From an uncultured Bacteroidota bacterium (lineage in GTDB: Bacteria > Bacteroidota > Bacteroidia > Flavobacteriales > Flavobacteriaceae): a DNA stretch of 64,000 nt. Both the position numbers and the translations under genes were made by a program. The notes beneath the pieces were generated by a model. That model worked only from the letters and a program-made list of their open reading frames with translations, did not search any database and had not been told where the DNA came from. Below are positions 1 through 9,032 of this stretch, one piece after another (positions within the stretch are counted from its first letter, which is position 1; every line of letters begins with the position of its first letter). The stretch is from the NCBI GenBank assembly GCA_902560065.1, contig CACEKG010000002.1, positions 26,396-90,395 on the forward strand, in the 5' to 3' direction.

Positions 1-1
1 T

Positions 2-196
2 GAAAATTCAAATTATTTAAATAGATTAGGTCTGTCCGGAAACCCTTCTAAAGAAGAAATAAAAAAAGCTTATAGAAGGCTAGCGAAAGAATACCATCCA
101 GATAAATTAGTTGGAGTTAATCAAACAATTAAAAAAATAGCTGAGGAAAAATTTAAAGAAATTAAAGAAGCATATGACTTTTTAATAGCTGTATAA
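2..196 (+). CDS. C-terminal part of a J-domain (DnaJ/DjlA-like) protein, 5' truncated by window edge
   Basis: Frame 2 reads [41 protein letters not shown]...[10 protein letters not shown]; contains the HPD motif and J-domain helices. Not in the ORF track because it lacks a start. Confidence 0.85.
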   Translation, partial: ENSNYLNRLGLSGNPSKEEIKKAYRRLAKEYHPDKLVGVNQTIKKIAEEKFKEIKEAYDFLIAV

Positions 197-198
197 TC

Positions 199-897
199 AT
201 GTCTAGAGAAGCAAAAATATTAATATTCAGTCTCGTTTTGTGTTATTCAATTTATAACCATCAAAATGATTCATCAATTTTTGATTGGGATACAGAAAAA
301 ACAGAAACTACAAAAGGAAAAAAGATTAACCCTGCTAATAATAAAAGAAATAAGCAGCCAACTAAAATTACGCCAGATCAAAAAGTAAACCCTGACTTAT
401 CACTTCCTAAAGAAATAAAAATACCTGAGTTAAAACTTTTAGATAAGCCGGATTTACCGGATTTATATTTACAACCTGTTAATGGATTTTCACCTTATGA
501 TAATTATTTTGGTAAAGGGCTTTATGATAATAGTACACGAAATAGTTTTAAAATCAAAAACTCTAATTCTACAGATGCTGTTGTGCTTCTTGTAAATGCT
601 TACTCAAATAAAAAAGTTAGAAATGAATTTATTAGAAGAGGTGAGACATTTGAAATGACTGGTGTGCCTCATGGCACATACTATTTGGAATGGGCCTCTG
701 GAACAAACTGGAGTCCTAAATTAAAGGTTGGAAGACTTACTGGGGGCTTTCAAAGAAATGCGTCTTTTACTAGAACTAGAGATAGAAATGATTGGATGAA
801 AGTCGACGGATACAAGATATGGACCGTTACACTTTACTCGGTTGAAGGTGGAGATGTAGAATCAGAAAGTTTATCAGCAAGTGAATTTGGAAATTAA
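199..897 (+). CDS. hypothetical protein with N-terminal hydrophobic segment
   Basis: 232-aa ORF starting 2 nt after the J-domain stop; no family recognised. Confidence 0.6.
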   Translation: MSREAKILIFSLVLCYSIYNHQNDSSIFDWDTEKTETTKGKKINPANNKRNKQPTKITPDQKVNPDLSLPKEIKIPELKLLDKPDLPDLYLQPVNGFSPYDNYFGKGLYDNSTRNSFKIKNSNSTDAVVLLVNAYSNKKVRNEFIRRGETFEMTGVPHGTYYLEWASGTNWSPKLKVGRLTGGFQRNASFTRTRDRNDWMKVDGYKIWTVTLYSVEGGDVESESLSASEFGN

Positions 898-965
898 AAC
901 AGTCAACTGTTTTTGACTATTCTATCAACTTACTTGTTAAAGTTCATTAACGAATATTATAATTG

Positions 966-995
966 CCCTCTAATTAACTTTAGGGGGTTTTTTTT
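966..995 (+). terminator. rho-independent terminator (copy A of a repeated element)
   Basis: CCCTCTAA-TTAACT-TTAGGGGG (8-bp stem with G-U pairs) followed by T8. Confidence 0.75.
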
Positions 996-1020
996 ATCTT
1001 TAGTTTCAAATACAAACAAA

Positions 1021-2325
1021 ATTAAAAAGCTATTACTAATATTATTTGTTAGTTATCTTTCTTTTGGGCAGACTAAAGAAGAAATGGAATTGTGTCTTGC
1101 TATTCAAGGAAGTAGTTTTTATTCAGATACAGAAGCAGAAAATGCTCTTGACAAAATCTTATCTGTTGTTAGTCTTGCAAAAAATTTTAGCCTTGTACCT
1201 TGTGACAACATTAATAATGCATTTGCAACTTCTTATAAAGGAGAAAGATTTATTCTGTATGATAAAGCGTTTATGAAAAAAATTAATTTAAGAACTAATG
1301 ATTGGTCAAATCTGACAATACTTGCTCACGAAGTAGGTCATCATTTAAATAATCACGCTGTTGATTTAGCATTGTACAAAATGGTTGAACCTAAAACTTT
1401 AGCAAAAAAAAGAAAACAGGAATTAGAAGCTGATGAATTTTCAGGATTTATAATGGCAAAATTAGGAGCAAGTTTAAATCAAGTTAAGGACGCAATAGCT
1501 TTAATATCTTCTGATAAAGATGATACATATTCTACTCACCCATCTAAAAGTAAAAGAATGATTGCGTTAACTAATGGATGGAAAAGAGGTGAAACTGAAA
1601 AAAATATAACTGATAAGAAATACGAAAAAAATGAAATAAGAAATTTTGAAAATAAAGCTGAAATAAAAAATTATTGGAATGAAAGTTATGATAAGTATGG
1701 ATATTGGTTTCGAACACAAAAAAAAGATATTTTAAAAAATTATATAGAATGGACTTCTCACTCATATGGTCAAATAATTGGTAATTCTCAATATTTTAAT
1801 CAAGCTCCTGTTTTAACAATAAATCATAAATATCAAGTTTATATAGAATCCAATTTTTTAAAAGAATTTCTGCATAATAGAAAAAAACTTACTAAAAAAG
1901 TTGTTCAAACACATTTTTATAAAGGTGTGGAAAAGAAAAAATATGGAAGTCCTTTTGCAAAATTTGGTTCTGTAGATTTAAAAATAATCTTGATTGACTC
2001 TGATGATAATCATTTATTTTCAGAAGAATATAGAGCATACCCTCCAAATATTATCTCTAAAGAGAAATTATTTATAACTGATAAAATAAATCAAGAATTA
2101 TTAAATGAAACAGATAAAATTTTAATCCTTTACGGTAAATATTATCCTCCATTTATTTCAGGAAGAGAAGTTTTTGTAACAAAAGATTATTTAGAAATTG
2201 AAGAAATTGGGAGTAATTCATTTTTTGAATATAAAGTTGGAGAGGATTCTTTAAAATCCTTTTCAGAAGAATTTGTAACTCCAAATATGTTTGATAAAAT
2301 GATAAATTTTCTATTTTATAATTAA
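1021..2325 (+). CDS. M48-like zinc metallopeptidase, secreted; probable ATT start
   Basis: HEVGHHLNNH (HEXXH) plus downstream ELEADEF; signal-peptide-like KKLLLILFVSYLSFGQ. The ORF call from 913 runs through the terminator at 966-995, so the start must be later; ATT at 1021 aligns with the ATG of the 6892 gene leader. Confidence 0.75.
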   Translation: MKKLLLILFVSYLSFGQTKEEMELCLAIQGSSFYSDTEAENALDKILSVVSLAKNFSLVPCDNINNAFATSYKGERFILYDKAFMKKINLRTNDWSNLTILAHEVGHHLNNHAVDLALYKMVEPKTLAKKRKQELEADEFSGFIMAKLGASLNQVKDAIALISSDKDDTYSTHPSKSKRMIALTNGWKRGETEKNITDKKYEKNEIRNFENKAEIKNYWNESYDKYGYWFRTQKKDILKNYIEWTSHSYGQIIGNSQYFNQAPVLTINHKYQVYIESNFLKEFLHNRKKLTKKVVQTHFYKGVEKKKYGSPFAKFGSVDLKIILIDSDDNHLFSEEYRAYPPNIISKEKLFITDKINQELLNETDKILILYGKYYPPFISGREVFVTKDYLEIEEIGSNSFFEYKVGEDSLKSFSEEFVTPNMFDKMINFLFYN

Positions 2326-2433
2326 AAGACCAATGCAACTAACCCACATCCCTCTAATTAACTTTATGGCTTTTTTTGTAAATTCAATATGAAAAAAAGA
2401 TATTTCATATGAGAATTTTTTAGAATGAAATAC

Positions 2434-2466
2434 ACCGAAAATACAGCGAAAATACAGTGAAAATAA
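2434..2466. repeat. three copies of an 11-bp tandem repeat (approx. ACCGAAAATAC)
   Basis: accgaaaatac agcgaaaatac agtgaaaataa read directly. Confidence 0.6.
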
Positions 2467-2538
2467 GATCTCTAACTAATTTACAAACTAAATACAGGTG
2501 TCTTTAGATAATAAATAAAACTTAAAACTTTATTTATA

Positions 2539-2919
2539 ATGAAAAAAATCATATTAACCCTTATAACTATTTCCTCATTAAATTTATTTTCACAACAAGA
2601 TTTAAAAGATTTTGAAGGATTATGGACAAGTGGAGATACTAATTTTATTACTGTTTTTACTCACAATGATGTTGAAAACAAATTATCAGTTCATACATTT
2701 AGTTTTATAAGCAATAGTGAAGTAATAGAAACTATTGTAAAAGCTAATGATACTATTGTTAAAACAAAAACAATAAACCCAAGAAATGGTTGGGAAGTTA
2801 CAACAGATTACAAATTATTAACCAAAGGTACAATGTTAGCTTTGTTTGAAGGAGATACTAATATTAAATCTTTATTTTATAAAGGAAACTTTAATACAGA
2901 CAATAGAAATAAAGAATAA
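2539..2919 (+). CDS. hypothetical secreted protein
   Basis: MKKIILTLITISSLNLFSQ signal peptide; 126 aa. Confidence 0.65.
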   Translation: MKKIILTLITISSLNLFSQQDLKDFEGLWTSGDTNFITVFTHNDVENKLSVHTFSFISNSEVIETIVKANDTIVKTKTINPRNGWEVTTDYKLLTKGTMLALFEGDTNIKSLFYKGNFNTDNRNKE

Positions 2920-2983
2920 AAGCCTTATAGAATTAATCTCATCATATTTTCTTAAATTTAGTTTCTATATAATAATTAGAATT

Positions 2984-3526
2984 ATGTCTGACGAAAAAAT
3001 AACATTAGGAATTTATGGAGAAGCAATTGATGAAATTGAGAAGCATAAAGTGCCTTATATAGTCATTAATATTTCAAAGGATGAATTAGAAAAAAAACTT
3101 GAATACTTTAGAGATATTGATGATGTGCTTGAAGATTGGGATTACGGAGGTTCTGTGGATGGAGATTTAAAATTGCTTGAAGTAAATCCAGAAGTAGGCG
3201 ACAGATTTTTCCATGAAAACGACACATATGGTGAAATTATATCTGTTGACAGAGCTTCGTGGGCAACTGGCACATTGACTATAATGAATGTTATAGTTAA
3301 AAATTGTTTTACTACAAAATATATAGAAGAACTCTATATAAACAGAGATACAGGAGAGGAATATGATTCATCAAAAGTAGTTGAACTTTACAATGAGGAA
3401 TTTCCTGATGACGAAATAGAAAGTGTTGATGAAATTGAATGGGGAATTGAGTCTGGGGGTGGTATTAATTATTACAGAATAGAGGATTATAATCGAAAAG
3501 AAGTAATTGAAAATTCTTTTGAATAA
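2984..3526 (+). CDS. hypothetical acidic protein
   Basis: Internal ATG (MSDEKITLGIYGEAIDEIEKHK...) is a better start than the ORF call at 2846, which overlaps the preceding gene. Confidence 0.6.
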   Translation: MSDEKITLGIYGEAIDEIEKHKVPYIVINISKDELEKKLEYFRDIDDVLEDWDYGGSVDGDLKLLEVNPEVGDRFFHENDTYGEIISVDRASWATGTLTIMNVIVKNCFTTKYIEELYINRDTGEEYDSSKVVELYNEEFPDDEIESVDEIEWGIESGGGINYYRIEDYNRKEVIENSFE

Positions 3527-3571
3527 AAATTAGAATTAATGGAGTGGAAATACAAAACTAATCCATTTATA

Positions 3572-4324
3572 TTATGAAATTAAATTACGTTTAATCTTTT
3601 GCCCTAACTCCGACTTATTTTTAAATGGTTGAAAAGGAGTATTTTGAGCACTACCCCATATAAGGTTTGTTTTATAATCGAATATTTTAATCTCATAGTG
3701 GTCAATATAATAATTAGATTTTTTCCCTACCTTATTTTCAATATGATTAATAAAATTTAAGTCAAATAGTTTTAGATATTCTTTACTCAATGATACTAAT
3801 ATTAAATCAGGTTTTAAATAATAAATTAAACTTTTCCATAAATTGAAACCCTCTTCAAAAATTGATTTTTTTTGAATGTCGTTTAGTTTTGACCAAGTTG
3901 GATTTGTAGCAAGAGGTGAGCAAATATCAGTATGTAATGAGGTGTCCTTAAATTTATAAGAATTATAGTAGCAACATTCCATACCATTGAGAATAGGGAT
4001 AAATCCCTTTTTTGATTTACCAGAAATTCCAAACCAATTTGTATACGGTTTATTTTCAAAGTAATTATTTAATGACTTCTCTAAAGTTATTAGGTCTCCT
4101 TTATATTCTGGGAATCTGAAAAATGATGGTCTATCATCTTTACTTTTCTTAAATTCAATATCCGATGGATTTAAAGCAGCTGTAACAACTTTAAATTTTG
4201 ATTTTAAGTATAATTCAATGTTGCCAAAATAAAGAATAGGAAGGCTTGGTTTAATAACAAAATCAAAATTTTTATACTTATCATAGTACTCAATTGAAGA
4301 TTTAAATAATTCCTTTTTGGTCAT
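3572..4324 (-). CDS. hypothetical protein, possibly uracil-DNA-glycosylase-superfamily-like
   Basis: 250 aa; 'KVVTAALNPSD' and 'SPLATNPTWSKL' loosely resemble UDG-superfamily motif positions; weak. Confidence 0.5.
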   Translation of the reverse strand: MTKKELFKSSIEYYDKYKNFDFVIKPSLPILYFGNIELYLKSKFKVVTAALNPSDIEFKKSKDDRPSFFRFPEYKGDLITLEKSLNNYFENKPYTNWFGISGKSKKGFIPILNGMECCYYNSYKFKDTSLHTDICSPLATNPTWSKLNDIQKKSIFEEGFNLWKSLIYYLKPDLILVSLSKEYLKLFDLNFINHIENKVGKKSNYYIDHYEIKIFDYKTNLIWGSAQNTPFQPFKNKSELGQKIKRNLIS

Positions 4325-4378
4325 TATTTTAATTATGATTTTAAAAGTAATTCTTATCTTATTAAAAATATCACTTAT

Positions 4379-4948
4379 ATGAATTATATTTTAATATTTG
4401 CTGGCGTTGTAATAGGTGTAATTTTGGTATTGTATTTAATTGGGAAATTTGATCCTGAAATTAAAGCTCAAAAAGCTGATTTTGATTCTAAAAGTAAAGC
4501 GCAAAGTGATGATGTTGTGGATGAAATATTGACTGAATTTGAAACTAAAACAAAAAAAGAGCAACTTAAAAGGCTTCAAGCTGTAAAAGAAAAAAAAGAA
4601 ATAAAGAAGAAAGTTTCCAAATCAAAAAAACATGTAATTACTGAAGAAAATAAGCCTTGGATTAAAGTAGTAGATATGCGCGTTCAAGCGATGCCGATGG
4701 ATTTTATAAAACAACTTGGATATACCATTGACAGCTTAGGTCATGACCACTTTCAGGAATATAAAAATAATGAATTTCGTGTACCTAAAGAGGATCGAGA
4801 AGAAGTAGCATTGGGCAGATTGCAAGGTTTAAAAAGTATTCGAGATTATATCCAAACCAAGGGTACTAATGCACAAAAGTTTCACCTTGACGCATCAATA
4901 AAAGGAGCTGCGCTTTATGCATCTTCATTAGGGATAGATATTGATTAA
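4379..4948 (+). CDS. membrane-anchored hypothetical protein with charged coiled region
   Basis: N-terminal TM (ILIFAGVVIGVILVLYLIG) then Lys/Glu-rich segment. Confidence 0.6.
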   Translation: MNYILIFAGVVIGVILVLYLIGKFDPEIKAQKADFDSKSKAQSDDVVDEILTEFETKTKKEQLKRLQAVKEKKEIKKKVSKSKKHVITEENKPWIKVVDMRVQAMPMDFIKQLGYTIDSLGHDHFQEYKNNEFRVPKEDREEVALGRLQGLKSIRDYIQTKGTNAQKFHLDASIKGAALYASSLGIDID

Positions 4949-4979
4949 TAAAATATTACTGTATTATTAATTTAGAATT

Positions 4980-6833
4980 ATGGGAATATTTGATTTTTTT
5001 AAAAGTAATCCGACTAATAAATGTAATGTCTGTGGACAAGTAATAGATAATTCCTTTCAAACTTGTTACGAATGTTCTAATAAATTTAAAGAAAAGATAG
5101 AGTCTGAAGGAAACTTCAAAGATGGTATACAAGAAGCAGTGAAAACCTATCATGAAAATGGTCAATTAGAATCTGAAGGAAACTATAAGAATGGCAAAAA
5201 AGAAGGGTTATGGAAAGTCTATTATGAAAATGGTAAATTAAAAGGTGAAGGAAACTATAAGAATGGCAAAGAAGAAGGGTTAACTAAAATCTATTATGAA
5301 AATGGTCAATTAAATTCTGAAGCAAACGTCAAAAATGGCAAACAAGAAGGGTTATGGAAATTCTATCATGAAAACGGTCAATTAATACATGAAGGAAACT
5401 TCAAAGATGGCAAAAAAGAAGCAGTAAAAACCTATCATGAAAATGGTCAATTAAGATTTGAAAGAAGCTTCAAAGATGATAAATTAGAAGGATTAAAGAA
5501 AGCCTATTATGAAAACGGTCAATTAAAACGAAAAATAAACTATAAAAATGGTAAAGAGAACGGATTATATGAAGTCTATTCTAAAAACGGTCAATTACAT
5601 TATCAAGGAAACTATAAGAATGGCAAAGAAGAGGGATTATGTAAATTATATCATAAAAACGGTCAATTAGAATATGAAAATAAATTAAAAGATGGCAAAG
5701 AAGAGGGATTAGTGAAAACCTATTATGAAAATGGTCAATTAAGAAAAGAAGGAAACTATAAGAATGGCAAAGAAGAGGGATTAATGAAAATCTATCATGA
5801 GAATGGTCAATTAGCAAATGAAGGGATATATAAAAATGGTTTAGAAGAGGGGTTAACTAAAATCTATTATAAAAATGGTCAATTAAGAAAAGAAGGAAAC
5901 TATAAGAATGGCGAAGAAGAAGGATTATGGAAATTCTATTATGAAAACGGTCAATTAAAAAATGAAGGAAACTATAAGAATGGCGAAGAAGAAGGATTAT
6001 GGAAATCCTATAATGAAAATGGTCAATTAGAAGGAGAACATAAATACAAAAATGAAGCCCAAGAGGAAGTCGAGGGAAAAAACGAAAAAATGCTTCATAC
6101 TATCTATCCAAAATTAAAAGGAATAGACTTTAGTAAAGTTAAGTTTGGTGCTTCTGGTAATAGTGCTGCAGAATTTTTTGCTTCTGATATTGATGGAGAT
6201 TGGCATTATGCACAATCTCAAATGATAATGATATTCAAAGCATTCTCTAAAGATAAATTTGAATCAGAGTTAAAATTATTACTTGACCAAAATGAAATAA
6301 ATTTTGATAACAAAATAGAAAAAACAGAATTTTTTGCTGAACATTGGAAAGGAGATGGGTTTCAGATAGAGCACCCTGTAATGGAAGGTATTGATGTAAT
6401 AATTATTACAAATGAAGATGTTGTACCTGAGGATTCTTTAAATTTAAAACAAACTGATTTAGCACCTGAAGTGAAACTGCCAACTGGTTATGAGAATATT
6501 GGTATTGAAAATGTATATGACGGCTCAACGTTTCTAAAGGCAAATCAAGGACAACTTTCATTAAATATTCCTTTATTATTTAAAGATAATGATGACAGCT
6601 CTCATTATATTCTTATAGGTATATCTACTTTAACTCTTGCTAAAAGAATTATTGATGACATAATAGAAAAAAATTATGGCAAACAGCATTTTAAAAAATT
6701 AGATGAAAAAGAGGGTTGGCAATATATATTTGCTAATAAGTTTTTTACAATAGGATTTTTATCAAAATATAATTGTGTAAGAATAAATATGCTACATAAT
6801 CTTGTTGATATAAGTCAAGATAGTAGTAATTAG
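4980..6833 (+). CDS. zinc-ribbon / MORN-variant (YwqK-like) repeat protein with unknown C-terminal domain
   Basis: N-terminal CNVCG...CYECS double CxxC, about 13 repeats of 'EGNYKNGKEEGLWKxYYENGQL', then ~250-aa unassigned domain. Confidence 0.85.
   Translation: MGIFDFFKSNPTNKCNVCGQVIDNSFQTCYECSNKFKEKIESEGNFKDGIQEAVKTYHENGQLESEGNYKNGKKEGLWKVYYENGKLKGEGNYKNGKEEGLTKIYYENGQLNSEANVKNGKQEGLWKFYHENGQLIHEGNFKDGKKEAVKTYHENGQLRFERSFKDDKLEGLKKAYYENGQLKRKINYKNGKENGLYEVYSKNGQLHYQGNYKNGKEEGLCKLYHKNGQLEYENKLKDGKEEGLVKTYYENGQLRKEGNYKNGKEEGLMKIYHENGQLANEGIYKNGLEEGLTKIYYKNGQLRKEGNYKNGEEEGLWKFYYENGQLKNEGNYKNGEEEGLWKSYNENGQLEGEHKYKNEAQEEVEGKNEKMLHTIYPKLKGIDFSKVKFGASGNSAAEFFASDIDGDWHYAQSQMIMIFKAFSKDKFESELKLLLDQNEINFDNKIEKTEFFAEHWKGDGFQIEHPVMEGIDVIIITNEDVVPEDSLNLKQTDLAPEVKLPTGYENIGIENVYDGSTFLKANQGQLSLNIPLLFKDNDDSSHYILIGISTLTLAKRIIDDIIEKNYGKQHFKKLDEKEGWQYIFANKFFTIGFLSKYNCVRINMLHNLVDISQDSSN
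5101..6060 (+). repeat. 72-bp (24-aa) intragenic tandem repeat array, about 13 units
   Basis: Repeated ggaaactataagaatggcaaagaagagggatta...tatgaaaatggtcaatta; two units (1 and 5) are 23 aa. Confidence 0.85.
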
Positions 6834-6891
6834 TTCCAATTATAAATACCCAAACCGATTTTTTTTATCTTTAGTTTCAAATACAGACAAA

Positions 6892-7440
6892 ATGAAAAAA
6901 CTATTATTAATACTATTAATTTTTCCTCTATCTATTTTTTCACAAGTTCAGCAGAATAATGTACAAGTAAATTTAAACAATCAAAAAAGTTCTGCCGAAA
7001 TTATTAATGAAGGGCGTCAAACAGCAATAAATAGAGCAAAAGCAATGGATAAGGCATCAACTATTATTAAGATACCTGTAACGGTTGATTTTAATAACTA
7101 TACTCATATTGCTTTAGTAGGAGTTGATTATTGGGTGAGAGGATGGGGAATAAGAAACCACAAAGGGGCATATAAAAAAGTAAAAGAATTACTTTCGTAC
7201 TCTTTTTTAGAAATTATAAACCCTGCAGAAGAAGATAAAAAGAAATTTAAAGAAAATCCGATGTTTTTAAGACGTATTAAAGACCCTAATTGGTTATATG
7301 TTTACTATAAAGACGAATTTGTAGGTGTTAATACTGTTTCGAGTTTAGTAATAAGAGATTCAAAAAATAAAATTCTTTATTCTGCTATTCATACAAATAC
7401 CACTTCAGCAGAAATATTCTCTCCTTTAACCGATTTTTAA
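6892..7440 (+). CDS. hypothetical secreted protein
   Basis: MKKLLLILLIFPLSIFSQ signal peptide; 182 aa; followed by terminator. Confidence 0.7.
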   Translation: MKKLLLILLIFPLSIFSQVQQNNVQVNLNNQKSSAEIINEGRQTAINRAKAMDKASTIIKIPVTVDFNNYTHIALVGVDYWVRGWGIRNHKGAYKKVKELLSYSFLEIINPAEEDKKKFKENPMFLRRIKDPNWLYVYYKDEFVGVNTVSSLVIRDSKNKILYSAIHTNTTSAEIFSPLTDF

Positions 7441-7465
7441 AGTTCATTAAAGAATATTACAATTT

Positions 7466-7493
7466 CCCTCTAATTAACTTTAGGGGGTTTTTT
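7466..7493 (+). terminator. rho-independent terminator (copy C of the repeated element)
   Basis: CCCTCTAATTAACTTTAGGGGGTTTTTT, same hairpin as 966-995. Confidence 0.75.
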
Positions 7494-7507
7494 ATTTCTC
7501 AAAATCC

Positions 7508-7570
7508 AACGAATCGAACACCTATAAAAAAGGGTCAGAATTAAACGAATTAAACACCTATAAAAAAGGG
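7508..7570. repeat. 36-bp direct repeat, about 1.75 copies
   Basis: aacgaatcgaacacctataaaaaaggg at 7508 and aacgaattaaacacctataaaaaaggg at 7544. Confidence 0.7.
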
Positions 7571-7731
7571 AATTTTTTTAGTACAATGAAACAGGTAATA
7601 TGAATGGTTTATTTTCCTTTAATAGTATAATATTTGCGGTGTGTTTGTACGGATTTGTGTACGAAAGTTGGCTTAGACCTTATAATTATTAGTTTTAATA
7701 AATAATTGTCGAATATATGGAGTTGTAACCA

Positions 7732-8373
7732 TTAGTAAAACATACATCCTTCAGATACAATTATTTCGCCTGTGTCAACAAAATCTTTTGAATAATCTTT
7801 TTCAGAAGGACTGAATATAAATGTTTGATCTATTTCGCTTGTGTCAACTAAATCTTCAGAATTATTATTTTTGATTTTATTACTAGAAAAATGAAGTAAG
7901 CTGTCAATTACTTCATATTTATAACTTATAGTATATTCAACTTCTTCATTAAAACCATAATAATCATAATCAAACCAAAAAAGATCCCACTCATCTTTTT
8001 TGATTCTTATATTCCATTTTATTCCATCGTAGGTTGTTTCACCTAATTTCCATCCGTCACAATATGAAGTAGTATTATCAATATTAAAGAAAGATATAAA
8101 ATAGTTGCTGTTTGAAAATTTTATATCTGAAAAGTCACTGTAATAATTTTCTACATCTTCCCAGATTGTCCCGTCATATTTATCTAAAAATCGACAAAAT
8201 TTTCTTCCCAACCCTCCATTACAGTATGATAAACGTGATCCGTCAAGAAAATAGTACTGTAATCCTTGTGCATCTATTGCAGCGTTTTTTCTTTCATACC
8301 AATGTTGGGTTATTTCGCTTTTCATACAAGAAAACGTAACAATGAATAAAAAGAGTAAAAGTATTTTTTTCAC
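7732..8373 (-). CDS. lipoprotein, paralog 1 of 3 (GTG start)
   Basis: VKKILLLFLFIVTFSC lipobox; ends DTGEIIVSEGCMFY. GTG start 1 nt after upstream paralog stop. Confidence 0.75.
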   Translation of the reverse strand: MKKILLLFLFIVTFSCMKSEITQHWYERKNAAIDAQGLQYYFLDGSRLSYCNGGLGRKFCRFLDKYDGTIWEDVENYYSDFSDIKFSNSNYFISFFNIDNTTSYCDGWKLGETTYDGIKWNIRIKKDEWDLFWFDYDYYGFNEEVEYTISYKYEVIDSLLHFSSNKIKNNNSEDLVDTSEIDQTFIFSPSEKDYSKDFVDTGEIIVSEGCMFY

Positions 8374-8374
8374 T

Positions 8375-9031
8375 TTAATAAAACATACATCCATCGGATA
8401 CAATTATTTCGCCTGTATCAACTAAATCTTTTGAATAATTTTTTTCAGAAGGACTGAAAATAAATGTTTGATCTATTTCGCTTGTGTCAACTAAATCTTC
8501 AGTATTATTTTTTTTAATTTTAGTACGTGAAAAATGAAGTAAACCGTCTATTACTTCATATTTATAACTTATGGTATATTCAATTTCTTCACTAAACCCA
8601 TAATACTCATAATCAAACCACAAAATATCCAACTCATCTTTTTTGAACCTTATATATGATTTTATTCCGTCGTTGATTGTTTCACCTAATTTCCATCCAT
8701 CACAATATGAAGCAGTATTATCAAGATTAAAGAAGGATATAAAATAAGGACCATCCTTAAAGTTTGAGAATTTTATATCAGAAAAATCACTATAATAATT
8801 TTCATCATCTGCCCAGATTGTTCCATTATGATTATACAAAAATGCACAACCCTTTGATCCCCAACCAGGAGCACAGCCAACTCCAGTAGCTGAATTTCCT
8901 TTACTAAAATAAAGTTGTAATCCATTTGGAAGTCTCCTATCACTTTTATTTTCATACCAATGTTGGGTTATTTCGCTTTTCATACAAGAAAACGTAACAA
9001 AGAATAAAAAGAGTAAAAGTATTTTTTTCAT
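8375..9031 (-). CDS. lipoprotein, paralog 2 of 3
   Basis: MKKILLLFLFFVTFSC lipobox; near-identical flanks to paralogs 1 and 3, divergent central segment. Confidence 0.75.
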   Translation of the reverse strand: MKKILLLFLFFVTFSCMKSEITQHWYENKSDRRLPNGLQLYFSKGNSATGVGCAPGWGSKGCAFLYNHNGTIWADDENYYSDFSDIKFSNFKDGPYFISFFNLDNTASYCDGWKLGETINDGIKSYIRFKKDELDILWFDYEYYGFSEEIEYTISYKYEVIDGLLHFSRTKIKKNNTEDLVDTSEIDQTFIFSPSEKNYSKDLVDTGEIIVSDGCMFY

Positions 9032-9032
9032 T

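Noticed and set aside
913-1020. ORF-track N-terminus of the metallopeptidase (MTILSTYLLKFINEYYNCPLINF...)
   Set aside because: This stretch encodes a rho-independent terminator hairpin conserved at 7466-7493; it is intergenic, not coding.
1046-1276. Overlapping + strand ORF inside the metallopeptidase gene
   Set aside because: Alternate-frame artefact of AT-rich coding sequence, with no recognisable features.
5581-5817. Antisense ORF rich in FSLIPLLCHSYS repeats
   Set aside because: Reverse-complement translation of the MORN repeat array, not an independent gene.
5101-6060. Regular direct repeats considered as a CRISPR array
   Set aside because: Repeats are contiguous 72-bp coding units without spacers and encode MORN-variant motifs.
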